From Saccharomycopsis crataegensis (Eukaryota > Ascomycota > Saccharomycetes > Ascoideales > Saccharomycopsidaceae), in the NCBI RefSeq assembly GCF_037102585.1, contig NW_027043829.1:1736001-1800000 (forward strand): DNA of 64,000 nucleotides. Reading direction: 5' to 3'. Numbering within the stretch: position 1 is the stretch's first letter; each line of letters starts with the position of its first letter. The notes below the pieces were generated by a model. It did not search any database. It worked only from the letters and a program-made list of their open reading frames with translations, and was not told the DNA's origin. Shown here piece by piece: positions 54,513 to 63,877 of this stretch. A program made the translations under genes and the position numbers.

Positions 54513-56528
54513 TTAATCTTGTTTGGCCTTATAAGAATTAAGTGTCTTATGTATCGAGCCACCAAGATATTTGAAGTGCGAACCGATGAGTAAAAGAAAT
54601 GTACTAAGTAATACAATAGAATTATTATCCACAGTGCCCAAATCTTCAAGCTGGATCTTGCCCATTGAGCACCAGTCCTTAACTGGAATGCAGGAAAGGT
54701 ATTTACACCACGAGCAGTGACCACCACCATTTCTCCATAAATTGACACTAAGGAAATAAAACCATAGGAAGGCGAGTATCCCACAAATGACTCTACCAAG
54801 ACTCCAAGCAAAGAATAAATTTTGTTTTCTAATATTGATATTAGGAAAGAATTTGGCAACCCTTGAATTAATAACCCTTATTTGATTGTGGTCCCGGTTA
54901 CCTTCGGCAGCTGCCCCGTCATAATCAAAAGGTGTGAATGAGTTCAAACTATTACGAGCTGGAATGGCAGACTTTTTGATGTCATTTGGGTCACGTTGAT
55001 AACGGTAACGGTCTTGGAATATGAAGTTTGGATCCTTTAAGCAGACCACGCTTAAGAGGCAACCAACAACAAACCCGCCAATATGACTAAAGTTGTCGAG
55101 ACCAGGTAAAAGGCCAAGAATGAGAGTGAAAACTATTTCCCCTGCCAAATAGGTCAAATTTTTGCGGTAAATCTTTGGATGCATTTGGGATTTGTTGGTA
55201 AAGAAAATGAAATGAAATAAATTAACTCCAATAATACCAAATAAAGCACCACTAGCGCCTGTCGATGACAAACCATTTTGAGCAAAATTTGCGCCAAAAA
55301 TATTTCCCGATATACCAGATGCCATATAAATAAAAAGGAATAAACAGGATCCAATCTGTCTTTCCATATCAACACCTAGCATCAATTGTAATAACATGTT
55401 ACTAATAATGTGAATGAAACCACCATGTAGAAAAATTGGAGTTATGATTCTGTACCATTGATTTGGTTCATACGCATCGTCATCTTCTTTAATGGTCCCT
55501 AATCCACAAAGGTAACTCAAAGTACAGCCTGTGGCGACATCTGTAGAATTCGGACATGGAAACACACTACTTGTGAGATTTGTGATACCTGGAAGCTGAA
55601 TCATACAAGGAACAAATCGCGAACCCATATTGATTTGTACATAAGATGATGGGCCGATCATTGGGTTGAAGTATGGTTCAGTTTGGATTGGACTTCCAGT
55701 AAGCTTTCCCATTTTGGCCAACTCTGCAATGAACACGATTACTTGGATAACTGTGAAAAGATAACAAACAATAGCAATTTTTTTGCCTCTCCAAACCAAA
55801 AGACCGGCTGGAGGTTTCTTTTCGGCCCCTGGATCACCAATAAATCTTGGTTGGAGTTCATTCTGGGTAAACTCATCATCAACTCTGAAGCCGCCATTCA
55901 CAGCGGCATTTCCGTTATTATAAAATTTGTTGTTTCTGTAATCATTAAGAAGCGAAGTAGAAGCATTGTTATTGTTTTCATCATTTGTCGGACCTGTAGT
56001 GTTGTATTTAATTGGGACATTATCAAAACTCCCATCAGGATTGTCCTCGAAAGGCCTATTTCTGCTGATTGCACTATTACGGTTGGAGCCATCATTGAAG
56101 GGATCTTCCTTAAAGGGGTTTGATTTTGTACTGGTTTGTCTTGAGATATTGGATTTATTTGACTGAGAATAAAAATCATTTTGGTGAGTGAGATTATTGT
56201 TATTAGTTCTTGCTAGTTCTCTTTGCATATTTGGTTGGCTCGGATTTGCATTAGAATATTGCTTATTCTGAATCCCAGAATCTGAGTCGCCATCGGTATC
56301 ATAATCATAAATAATTCTATTAGTCAAACTGATATTAGGATTAGTTGGACGGAAGGTATTGTCCTTGAAAGAATTATCGATATGAGAATTCGGATCAACA
56401 AAATTAAAATCATCAGCATCGTCCCTAATAACATTCCGATTCCCTTGGAAGTTGAGACCACCCGAGTTATTATCCTTTCGTGGAACAGGTGGGAGATCTT
56501 TCTGGCCCTGTTGGTTGTAGTATGGCAT
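54513..56528 (-). CDS. Large rhomboid-family intramembrane protease
   Basis: The 671-residue product has a hydrophilic, Asn/Ser-rich cytosolic N-terminal part of about 240 residues (starting MPYYNQQGQKDLPPVPRKDN) and a seven-helix rhomboid core. After the first helix a loop with several Cys and the family WYRIITPIFLHGGFIHIISN lead to the catalytic Ser426 in STGASGALFG and His482 in FSHIGGF, so the dyad is intact. More hydrophobic segments follow near 585-605 and 640-660. Secretase-type rhomboids of this layout occur in Candida and Pichia relatives; S. cerevisiae has only the short Rbd2 and the mitochondrial Pcp1. Substrates of the fungal enzymes are mostly unknown. Family and active site are clear. 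Confidence 0.9.
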   Translation of the reverse strand: MPYYNQQGQKDLPPVPRKDNNSGGLNFQGNRNVIRDDADDFNFVDPNSHIDNSFKDNTFRPTNPNISLTNRIIYDYDTDGDSDSGIQNKQYSNANPSQPNMQRELARTNNNNLTHQNDFYSQSNKSNISRQTSTKSNPFKEDPFNDGSNRNSAISRNRPFEDNPDGSFDNVPIKYNTTGPTNDENNNNASTSLLNDYRNNKFYNNGNAAVNGGFRVDDEFTQNELQPRFIGDPGAEKKPPAGLLVWRGKKIAIVCYLFTVIQVIVFIAELAKMGKLTGSPIQTEPYFNPMIGPSSYVQINMGSRFVPCMIQLPGITNLTSSVFPCPNSTDVATGCTLSYLCGLGTIKEDDDAYEPNQWYRIITPIFLHGGFIHIISNMLLQLMLGVDMERQIGSCLFLFIYMASGISGNIFGANFAQNGLSSTGASGALFGIIGVNLFHFIFFTNKSQMHPKIYRKNLTYLAGEIVFTLILGLLPGLDNFSHIGGFVVGCLLSVVCLKDPNFIFQDRYRYQRDPNDIKKSAIPARNSLNSFTPFDYDGAAAEGNRDHNQIRVINSRVAKFFPNINIRKQNLFFAWSLGRVICGILAFLWFYFLSVNLWRNGGGHCSWCKYLSCIPVKDWCSMGKIQLEDLGTVDNNSIVLLSTFLLLIGSHFKYLGGSIHKTLNSYKAKQD

Positions 56529-57898
56529 CTTGATGAATCCCTGGATCCTCCAAAATCTGAGTTAATGCTCCTATGATAAAAAACTTGTAGCCGGGAAAGC
56601 AAAATGATAGTGAAGTAGCAACACCGGGAGTACTGAAATAAACACGAAGAAAGCGTTATTGAGTCACAAGAAAGAACCGAGTAGCAAAATATTATTCTCC
56701 TTCGATGTAATGGCTATCTAAAAAAAAACGGGTGCTGTTTCTGACACTAAGTGTTCATTTCCCAAAAAACCACGAATCCCCAAAAAAAAAAAAGGCTGAT
56801 GCATGTTTCCCAAAGCAGAAACTAAATTAGTGCGAAAATCAGCTACATGCTAAGTAACACCAGACAGATATTGGAATAACTATTAAAGAATGAATACTTG
56901 ATAATGACTATCAGTGATTTATTCTCTCCTACAAAAGTACACTGAATAGTGAAGCGTTCATTGTTTGTTATAATCACCTAACACATTGCAGAAAGTATAT
57001 TCTGTGCGTAATATTCACCTGCATATTCGTCTGTGAAAAGTACTTTAAATTAAAGAGTTGTTATTGTCGACATGTTATTGTCGTAATATCTTTAATTATT
57101 GCATTAGCTCAATACCATACTTTTTAATATTTAAAATATGGGAAACATTATTTATTTTCCACTGTAACTGTATCTTATGATTGTAAATGCTCTCTGGTTT
57201 CATGCAATTTCTTCAGATATACAACCACTAACAATTGATTTTTAAGCACTCAACGCTAGAGGAACAAATATTAGGATTGTAAATTTCAAAAAATAGTTTT
57301 TTAAAGAAAATAGTAAGAAGTTCTTTTTGAAGAAAATTTCTAAGGGTGGAATATGTAAATGTATTAACTTTGAAGCTCAGGGAACAAAATCTTTTTTTGA
57401 ATGTAAGTGTAAGAAAAGTAAGACAATAACATCAATAAATATGAGAAAAAGTAGCAAATAGATGGTTTGAAATATTGATGACGACAAAATCTGCTATTGA
57501 CAAGAAGATTAATATTTTCTTAATGAATTGTACATTAACGAGTCACAGAGGTTCTAAATAACATGCAAGCCGGGCATTTCATGCCGGTCTTTCTAATAGA
57601 TAAGTAAAATATTATAACTTTCTCACAACCTCATACTCCTTGCTTTAAGAATTAATCACATCACCGGTAAAAAACTCAACAATCGAGATTATTAAGGAAA
57701 AAAGGTGCAATGTGAAAATATGAGATGAAGTCACTAGTGAATTACCCATCACTAGGAGCTTCATGAACTGAGATGGAGGTCTTTGTTGAGGGGTTTTGGC
57801 ACTATATCTCAAATACTAAGTATTTTCAATGTATAGTTACCCGGCCAATATTGTTATTGTATGAATATAATTTAGCAAAATTTCAAACGATCATCATT
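56529..57898. other. Gene-free region between rhomboid gene and tRNA-Ile
   Basis: About 1.4 kb of AT-rich DNA. It holds the rhomboid promoter (left), an 11-base direct repeat TGTTATTGTCG at 57059 and 57073, a GC hairpin at 57570-57587 and a longer inverted repeat at 57725-57764. I looked for solo LTR ends, which are common upstream of yeast tRNA genes, and recognise none. Confidence 0.5.
57725..57764. repeat. Imperfect inverted repeat (40-base hairpin)
   Basis: ATGAAG pairs with CTTCAT and CTAGTGA with TCACTAG, separated by a three-by-three internal loop, with an eight-base apical loop. It is 135 bases upstream of the tRNA gene. Confidence 0.6.
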
Positions 57899-57992
57899 GG
57901 TCCCTTGGCCCAGTTGGTTAAGGCGTGGTGCTAATAACAGCTTTTAGGGCATTGTTACGCCAAGATCGGCGGTTCGATCCCGCCAGGGACCA
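57899..57992 (+). tRNA. tRNA-Ile(AAU): tRNA-Ile (anticodon AAU) with a 20-base intron
   Basis: The acceptor stem GGTCCCT / AGGGACC, D arm (GCCC AGTTGGTTAA GGC), T arm (GGCGG TTCGATC CCGCC) and discriminator A form a full cloverleaf close to yeast tRNA-Ile(AAU). The anticodon loop CTAATA-A is split after position 37 by an intron at 57937-57956. Removing it makes the stem TGGTG/CGCCA and leaves a 74-base tRNA. Internal A and B boxes are present, and a T6 Pol III terminator follows at 57997-58002. S. cerevisiae tRNA-Ile(AAU) genes have no intron. Confidence 0.95.
57937..57956 (+). other. tRNA-Ile intron
   Basis: Twenty bases at the canonical place after nucleotide 37. ATT at 57951-57953 within the intron can pair with the AAU anticodon, as the splicing endonuclease expects. 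Confidence 0.85.
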
Positions 57993-58530
57993 TTTATTTT
58001 TTAAAATTGAATTCATATTCCGTTATTTATTATCTTTTTTTTCTTTGACACTTTTCTTAACAAGATAGTAACAGTATCAATAATATTGGGATGCAGTTAT
58101 TTTTTTTATTTAGTATCTATACAAGTTCATGTATGCTATGGAAGGGTTCAGGTTTAGGTTGTTACCCCAAGAATCCAGAGAATGAGCATCGTCAAACATC
58201 CTCGCAGAGGGTATTTCATAATGAGCGGGTGATTTTATCACAAAACTTGAGGAAGCACTGAAGGAAGTTGCAAGAGTCTATATATGTCAGGTGACATGAA
58301 ACCGCTTTTTTTTTGTTTTATTTTTTTTTTGTTTGTGTGGATGATGTTGTGTAGTGTAGTTTACGTTACAACTCAAATACTACCAAATTTCTTCTTTTCA
58401 GCGCTGACACAGAAATCATCCAAGAGAATCGTGGAGAAAAAATATTCATCTTTATAAGAAAATATAAAGATTGAATCTTAGCATTGAAATATATTAACAA
58501 TCCGCCACGCGTAAATCAAATTTGGTTTTC
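57993..58530. other. Promoter of the TBC-domain gene
   Basis: 538 bases with T-runs near 58100 and 58310-58330. One ACGCGT sits at 58507-58512, only 18 bases before the ATG and so probably in the leader. No gene is seen. Confidence 0.45.
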
Positions 58531-61500
58531 ATGCCTCCTTCAAACCAGAATGGTTCTACTCCAGCAAGTGGAGATGACTTTGCTTTGAAGTCATTCGTCA
58601 CCAGAAATCGTTCATTGGCAAGAAGATCAGTTCATGGCCCCCCAAAAGGCCTTTTCAACTTGTCAGGCTCAGGAATCAGTGAAAATCAGACTTCAGAATC
58701 AAATCCTCCTTCCCAAGCGCCAGGCAAACCAAAGAGACCAGTGTCCATTATATCTGGAATCGATACCTCTCAAATAATGTCTCAAGGTCCTCCATCAGCA
58801 TCCAGCTCAAGAGGTAGACCAATTTCAATGATTTCGATGTCTAGTGCAGGCACTTCAACTTCGAATTATAATGTGGCAGCCAGAAATCCTTTCAAGATTG
58901 ATTTGATGTTGGATAACGATGCATCTACAACATCTATTGCAAGCTCGTCGAACTCGCAATCCTTCAATCAAAATGTTTTGAGGAATAATTATTCAGCGGT
59001 AGATAAAAAAATTTTTAATACCCCACAGATGTTATATTCTCCTGATCCTGCCAACGGTGCATCGAATGGTGCTCATAATGCTACACAAACCCTTAATTTG
59101 GCACCAAGTTTCAATGTGAACCCCAATAATGGGACCATTTTGGCAGAGAAAAAGTTTAATTTGGGGAACGTAACTAAAAGCTCGCCAAACTTAGAGAAAA
59201 ATAATCAACCAAACGATTTAGAATATAGAACTAATGTACGGTCTATCCATCGGCAATTTAACATCAACAAGTTCAATATCTCACTCAAGTCAGATTTATT
59301 TAGGGATTTCAAGCTGGGAAAACAACAACTATTGAAACAATTGGATAAGATCCATGAAAGTTACATGATTAATTCAAAAACTCCAGTTGTGAATCAGTTT
59401 ACTATAAAGAAATTGCAATCTGATGATGTCCAAGATATTGATTGGGAATTCTGGAAATCTGTGGTTGATCATTATCCAACAAAAATGACCAATGTTCGAT
59501 CCCTAAAGAGAGTCGAGACAGTTTTTTCGACTAGTGGCATTCCTTCTTCTGTTAGGCCCTTGATTTATCTATATTTGACCAACAGTAAAACAGCTACCCT
59601 TGAGAAAATTTATAAAGAAAACACAGTTATCAGCTTTTTCTCAAAGGAAAATGATCTCAGGCTTCGAATTTGCGAGACATTCAATACCGAATTGCGGTGT
59701 TTAAAATCGGATCAGTATTTGTTCGAAATTAGTGATCTCAATAAAGAGCTTCTTCAGAAAGTTGACAAAGACTTGTTTGAAATTTTGAGAAATTTTACAA
59801 TTTATTATGACAGAGGTGGATACGCTGAGATCAAAGGCTTATTGAGCCCTGACAATTCCCCATCGGTAAATAATGCTATAAATAATGATGAACCAAATGC
59901 CAATAGTTTTTACTTACCATCGAAGGCTATAGTTTCTGTTTGTGCTTTGTTGCTTAGGAGCTGTGGCGTAGAGGATGGTGTGTTTGATATCAAAACCAGT
60001 GATTCTAGATTGACTAAGGCTGAAATTTTCGGCTTGTTAGTGATGTTGAATGAAAATTATTTCTGTTTTGATAATGAAATTAATGCCAGAAATCTTAGAA
60101 TTCTTAAAAAACGGAAAAAGAACAGTGCTACAGATAAAGCAGCTGCTATTGTTGCCGGATACAACTCTGCGGCTGCTAGTGGAGCATCCAGTAGAAGATC
60201 TTCAATAACAGTTGATTCAGGCTTGATAATGGCAAAAGCACAAATCTCAAGACAAGAATCAGAATTGAATAATATTAAATACCATTATACTTCGGATCAT
60301 AATAAGGACAAATTCATTTATATCTTTAATAGGTCTATGGAAGATTTATTCCCAGAAGTTTTTCTCTATTTGTCTTCCAAAGGTATCCACACAAATATTT
60401 TGCTTGAACGGTTTGTATTTGAGTTCTTTCATAGATTCTCCACCAGTTATAAATTATATGACAACGAAAATCAGGATGAAAAGAATATTCCAAAAGAAGA
60501 AGATTCAGACATTGAAGAGCAAAATTTGTCTAATTCCTCTGCATCTCCCCCTAAATCAAAGGCTAATAAAACTGTGAAAATTAATGATATAGAGCTCAAC
60601 AATACTGAATTTGAAACTATTAGAGCATCAGTTAACAATGATCTCTCAATTGACTCAATCAATGAAATTAAGGGTGATTTGGATGCTGAAGTTAACAACA
60701 AATTCTTTAGTAATGGCTATAAACTTAGTAATGAGAATTTGCTCAGAATACTTGACATGGTAATGATTCAAGGGGTTGAGTTTCTCATCAAGTTTTTATT
60801 GTTGGTAATCGAAAAAAATTATTTCAAGATTTTCAAAATTAAAAATAATCAAGTATTGATGAAGTTCCTTAGCAGCAACGTGGTGTTCAATTTCATTAGA
60901 GAAGAAAATATTAAATTTGTTACCAAGAAAATTTATGAAAGTGAGCTCGACAAGTATGAGGATATCAATTCATACAGCAATCCAAACAGACTTGTCGAAG
61001 ACGAATTATCAAAGCCGGAAAGTGAAATGGCAGAAAACAACTCAAACAAGCTTGACATCAAACTGCTTGCAAAGGGAACAACCGTGAGGAGTGATCTTAG
61101 AAAATCAAATCTAGGAAATTCGCAGAACCCAAAATCCGAAAAACTAATTGATATTACCATCAAGGAGAAAAAAACTTTCGGAGACTTCATTGTGGAATCA
61201 CTTAAATTCGAGCCGGTGATATATAAATACGAAGAAGAATTAAAAATGTTGGAAAAAGAAAGAAGAGCCATGGAATCTGGTGCCAATACTGGTATTGGCA
61301 TTTATAAGAATAAGAGGGCCAATAATAGTGAAACTTCTATTGCATCGACACTTACTTCCAATTTTGGAGATGATGGAGCTATTCAGTTTTCCAGAAATTC
61401 ATCAAGCTCATCACTTTCCGACCCCTCATTATCAATGGAGGATTTGGAAACCCCCGAGCTTATTGACTTGAGAGCAGAGAAGAAAGATAATAAAGTTCGG

Positions 61501-61905
61501 TTGATGAAACTTCAAACCGATCTAAATAACCTTTCATTAACTCATAAAACTTACAAACGGGAAATTCTATTAAAAAATGAGCATCTTAATAAGATTAAGA
61601 ACTTGAATTTGGAGTTAAAGATGAAAAAAGAAGAATTGGAAAGAAATTTCAATGATTTGAAACTCAAAGAGGAATTGTACCATTCTGTTTTGCGTAATAT
61701 AAAGATTGATGAAATGAACAATGAAGTCAAAAGTCAAATTGAGCATTCCTCGGCTGATATCAGAGATGTCATTGAAAAAACTGATAAAATCAAAGCTGAT
61801 ATGGTTAAGATTAATGAGACTCATAAAACCTCGAAGAGCAATAAGAGCAGCCCGGTTGCCAAGACTGCCGCGTCTTTCTTTAGCGGGTTTGGTTTCGGAA
61901 GATAA
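58531..61905 (+). CDS. TBC-domain protein of Gyp5/Gyl1 type, probably catalytically dead
   Basis: The product has 1124 residues from the ATG at 58531; three codons upstream are open only with TTG. The N-terminal 290 residues are Ser/Asn-rich and disordered. A divergent TBC domain covers about 303-810: DWEFWKSVVDHYP, TSGIPSSVRPLIYLYLTNSK, AEIFGLLVMLNENYF, LLERFVFEFFHRF and LDMVMIQGVEFLIKFLLLVI match successive TBC motifs of Gyp5. It is broken by long polar inserts. A C-terminal coiled coil lies at about 985-1105. Active TBC domains use Arg in IxxDxxR and Gln in YxQG; here the matching stretches read RLRICETF (376-384) and GGYAEIKG (429-436), so both fingers seem lost. Gyl1 of S. cerevisiae likewise lacks the Arg. 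The role is likely scaffolding in exocytosis or recycling. Confidence 0.65.
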   Translation: MPPSNQNGSTPASGDDFALKSFVTRNRSLARRSVHGPPKGLFNLSGSGISENQTSESNPPSQAPGKPKRPVSIISGIDTSQIMSQGPPSASSSRGRPISMISMSSAGTSTSNYNVAARNPFKIDLMLDNDASTTSIASSSNSQSFNQNVLRNNYSAVDKKIFNTPQMLYSPDPANGASNGAHNATQTLNLAPSFNVNPNNGTILAEKKFNLGNVTKSSPNLEKNNQPNDLEYRTNVRSIHRQFNINKFNISLKSDLFRDFKLGKQQLLKQLDKIHESYMINSKTPVVNQFTIKKLQSDDVQDIDWEFWKSVVDHYPTKMTNVRSLKRVETVFSTSGIPSSVRPLIYLYLTNSKTATLEKIYKENTVISFFSKENDLRLRICETFNTELRCLKSDQYLFEISDLNKELLQKVDKDLFEILRNFTIYYDRGGYAEIKGLLSPDNSPSVNNAINNDEPNANSFYLPSKAIVSVCALLLRSCGVEDGVFDIKTSDSRLTKAEIFGLLVMLNENYFCFDNEINARNLRILKKRKKNSATDKAAAIVAGYNSAAASGASSRRSSITVDSGLIMAKAQISRQESELNNIKYHYTSDHNKDKFIYIFNRSMEDLFPEVFLYLSSKGIHTNILLERFVFEFFHRFSTSYKLYDNENQDEKNIPKEEDSDIEEQNLSNSSASPPKSKANKTVKINDIELNNTEFETIRASVNNDLSIDSINEIKGDLDAEVNNKFFSNGYKLSNENLLRILDMVMIQGVEFLIKFLLLVIEKNYFKIFKIKNNQVLMKFLSSNVVFNFIREENIKFVTKKIYESELDKYEDINSYSNPNRLVEDELSKPESEMAENNSNKLDIKLLAKGTTVRSDLRKSNLGNSQNPKSEKLIDITIKEKKTFGDFIVESLKFEPVIYKYEEELKMLEKERRAMESGANTGIGIYKNKRANNSETSIASTLTSNFGDDGAIQFSRNSSSSSLSDPSLSMEDLETPELIDLRAEKKDNKVRLMKLQTDLNNLSLTHKTYKREILLKNEHLNKIKNLNLELKMKKEELERNFNDLKLKEELYHSVLRNIKIDEMNNEVKSQIEHSSADIRDVIEKTDKIKADMVKINETHKTSKSNKSSPVAKTAASFFSGFGFGR

Positions 61906-62540
61906 GTTCGATTGCCTCGGCGAACAATATCTTTATTTAGTTTTTTATTTTTTTCTCTCTCTTTTCTGTTCCCGTTTCCTTTTTTTAATAGGTACCATCT
62001 TGGTTATTTTGTTGATGATATAGACTGTTTCTCTTTTCTTTCTTTTCTTTCTTTCGATTTTCAATTCTGCGTGTGATTATTATTTAGGTTCTTTTTTCCT
62101 CCTTTTTCTTTTTATTTTTTTTTTCCCTCAAGGGATTGGAAAAAATATACTTCTATTCTCTTCATTTCATGCTAAATTGATTAAATGTTGTAATTAGCAT
62201 TGTTTTATCTTCTATTACCCACGAGCTTTCATACCCGCTGCGGGTGCTCAATGATTCTATCATAATTTTTTCTTTTTAGAGAGATTGAATTTACCAATTA
62301 GGTGAATTACAGAATATAAGTGAGCTTGAGTTTTGCAAAAAAAATAGAATACACATTCTATATTGATGAATGTTATAAAGCTCTTCGGTGGTTTGCAGTA
62401 AGGTGTTACGTGCACTGGGCATCTCAAACTTTTTCTCTTCGCACAAATTTTTTTTTGAAATTTTTTTTTTTTTTTTTTTTTTCTTCTCTAATAGACTTAG
62501 ATAAACATTAATAATAACCCATAATATATAAAAAAAAAAT
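61906..62540. other. Intergenic: TBC gene 3' end and RPC40 promoter
   Basis: 635 bases, pyrimidine-rich from 61935 to 62130. A TGAAATTTTTT stretch near 62456, within the long T tract before RPC40, is close to the RRPE element of ribosome-biogenesis genes, but it sits in low-complexity DNA. No gene is supported. Confidence 0.45.
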
Positions 62541-63560
62541 ATGACCAAACCTGAGAATATTGTTGGTATTGAATATAACCGTGTGACTAATGTGTCTGCA
62601 CATGACATTCCAGGGTACAAACTTGGAGAAGACTATGCCTGGAGTTTGGAAAAGTTTGAAGAGAGCTTCCAAATCAATATTCAACATCTCACGGAAAAAG
62701 AAGCCAATTTCGACTTGGTCAACATTGACACTTCGGTTGCCAATGCTTTCCGTCGTATCATGATTGCTGAAGTTCCTTCAGTAGCCCCAGAAACAATCTT
62801 TATTTTCAATAACACATCGGTGATCAGTGATGAAGTTCTCTCACATAGAATTGGGCTCATACCACTCAAGGTCGACCCAGATTTGTTGACTTGGGTTGAT
62901 AGTAACGTCGAAGAGGATGAAGGGAAGTTTACCGATGAGAATACCATTGTCATGTCACTTAATGTCAGCTGTACCAGAAACCCTGACGCGCCAAAGGACT
63001 CACAAGACCCAAATGAGTTATACCGTAACAGCAACGTTTACTCGAAAGACTTGAAGTTTGAACCTCAGGGAAGACAACTTGAAATGTTCAAAGGTAATCC
63101 TGTTGAACCAGTATTCCCAAATATTTTGTTAGCCAAGTTGCGCCCGGGTCAGGAAATTTCTTTGACGGCTCACTGTGTTTTGGGTACCGGGTCAGATCAC
63201 GCCAAGTTTTCTCCGGTGGCTACTGCTTCATATAGATTGATGCCGGTGATTCAAATCTTGAAAGATGTTGAAGGTGAAGATGCCAAGAAGTTCCAAAAAT
63301 GTTTTACTCCAGGGGTTATTGGAATTGATGATGATGGGAAAGCTTTTGTTAAAGATGCAAGAAAAGATACCGTTAGTAGAGAAGTTTTAAGACACGACGA
63401 ATTCAAAGGCAAAGTGAAGTTGGGGAGAGACAGATCGCAATTTATCTTTAATGTTGAATCGGTTAGTGCCATGAGTCCAGAAGAGATTTTTTTCAAGAGT
63501 GTTAGAATTTTGAAAAATAAGGCCGAATATTTGCGTAATTGTCCTATTGGCCAGGTATGA
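62541..63560 (+). CDS. RPC40: RNA polymerase I/III subunit AC40
   Basis: The 339-residue product (S. cerevisiae Rpc40 has 335) is the alpha-like subunit shared by RNA polymerases I and III. Landmarks are FDLVNIDTSVANAFRRIMIA EVPSVAPETI (the alpha-motif), DEVLSHRIGLIPLKVDP, LRPGQEISLTAHCVLGTGSD, HAKFSPVATASYRLMP and the C-terminal VSAMSPEEIFFKSVRILKNK. It pairs with AC19 (Rpc19) to start polymerase assembly. The ATG at 62541 gives the expected N terminus (MTKPENIVGIEYNRVTN). Nothing is missing or unusual. Confidence 0.97.
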   Translation: MTKPENIVGIEYNRVTNVSAHDIPGYKLGEDYAWSLEKFEESFQINIQHLTEKEANFDLVNIDTSVANAFRRIMIAEVPSVAPETIFIFNNTSVISDEVLSHRIGLIPLKVDPDLLTWVDSNVEEDEGKFTDENTIVMSLNVSCTRNPDAPKDSQDPNELYRNSNVYSKDLKFEPQGRQLEMFKGNPVEPVFPNILLAKLRPGQEISLTAHCVLGTGSDHAKFSPVATASYRLMPVIQILKDVEGEDAKKFQKCFTPGVIGIDDDGKAFVKDARKDTVSREVLRHDEFKGKVKLGRDRSQFIFNVESVSAMSPEEIFFKSVRILKNKAEYLRNCPIGQV

Positions 63561-63877
63561 TGAATTAAAATCAAGTAATTAGAAAATATGTCTTTACTTT
63601 TTTTTTCTTTATTTTATGCCTTTGTATATTGTACTATTATATTAAACAATTTTTAGCTGTTTGAAGATGAATGTTGTAAAGTAATGATAGGAAATCCTAT
63701 CTAGGTGACAAGCATATGAATAATTTGAAAAAAAAAAAGTCAGATATCGATTGTTGTTACATATAGATAGGCATCAGATCTTACGGATTGAGGTGATAAA
63801 TTGAATTTATATAGCTGCCCATTAAAAAAAAATTATATATTAAATTAAAATTGAATCACCAAAAAGGAAGAGCAAAA
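63561..63877. other. Convergent 3' region after RPC40
   Basis: 317 AT-rich bases with T- and A-runs (63599-63608, 63730-63738). No gene is visible. Confidence 0.45.

Noticed and set aside
57570-57764. Box C/D-like snoRNA
   Set aside because: Fragments resembling C and D boxes occur around the hairpin, but not in the right order and spacing with a terminal stem.
56900-57898. Possible solo LTR upstream of the tRNA gene
   Set aside because: Such insertions are common near yeast tRNA genes, but no TG...CA ends with a short target duplication could be recognised.
58507-58512. MCB box for the TBC gene
   Set aside because: The ACGCGT lies only 18 bases from the ATG, so it is probably within the transcript leader.
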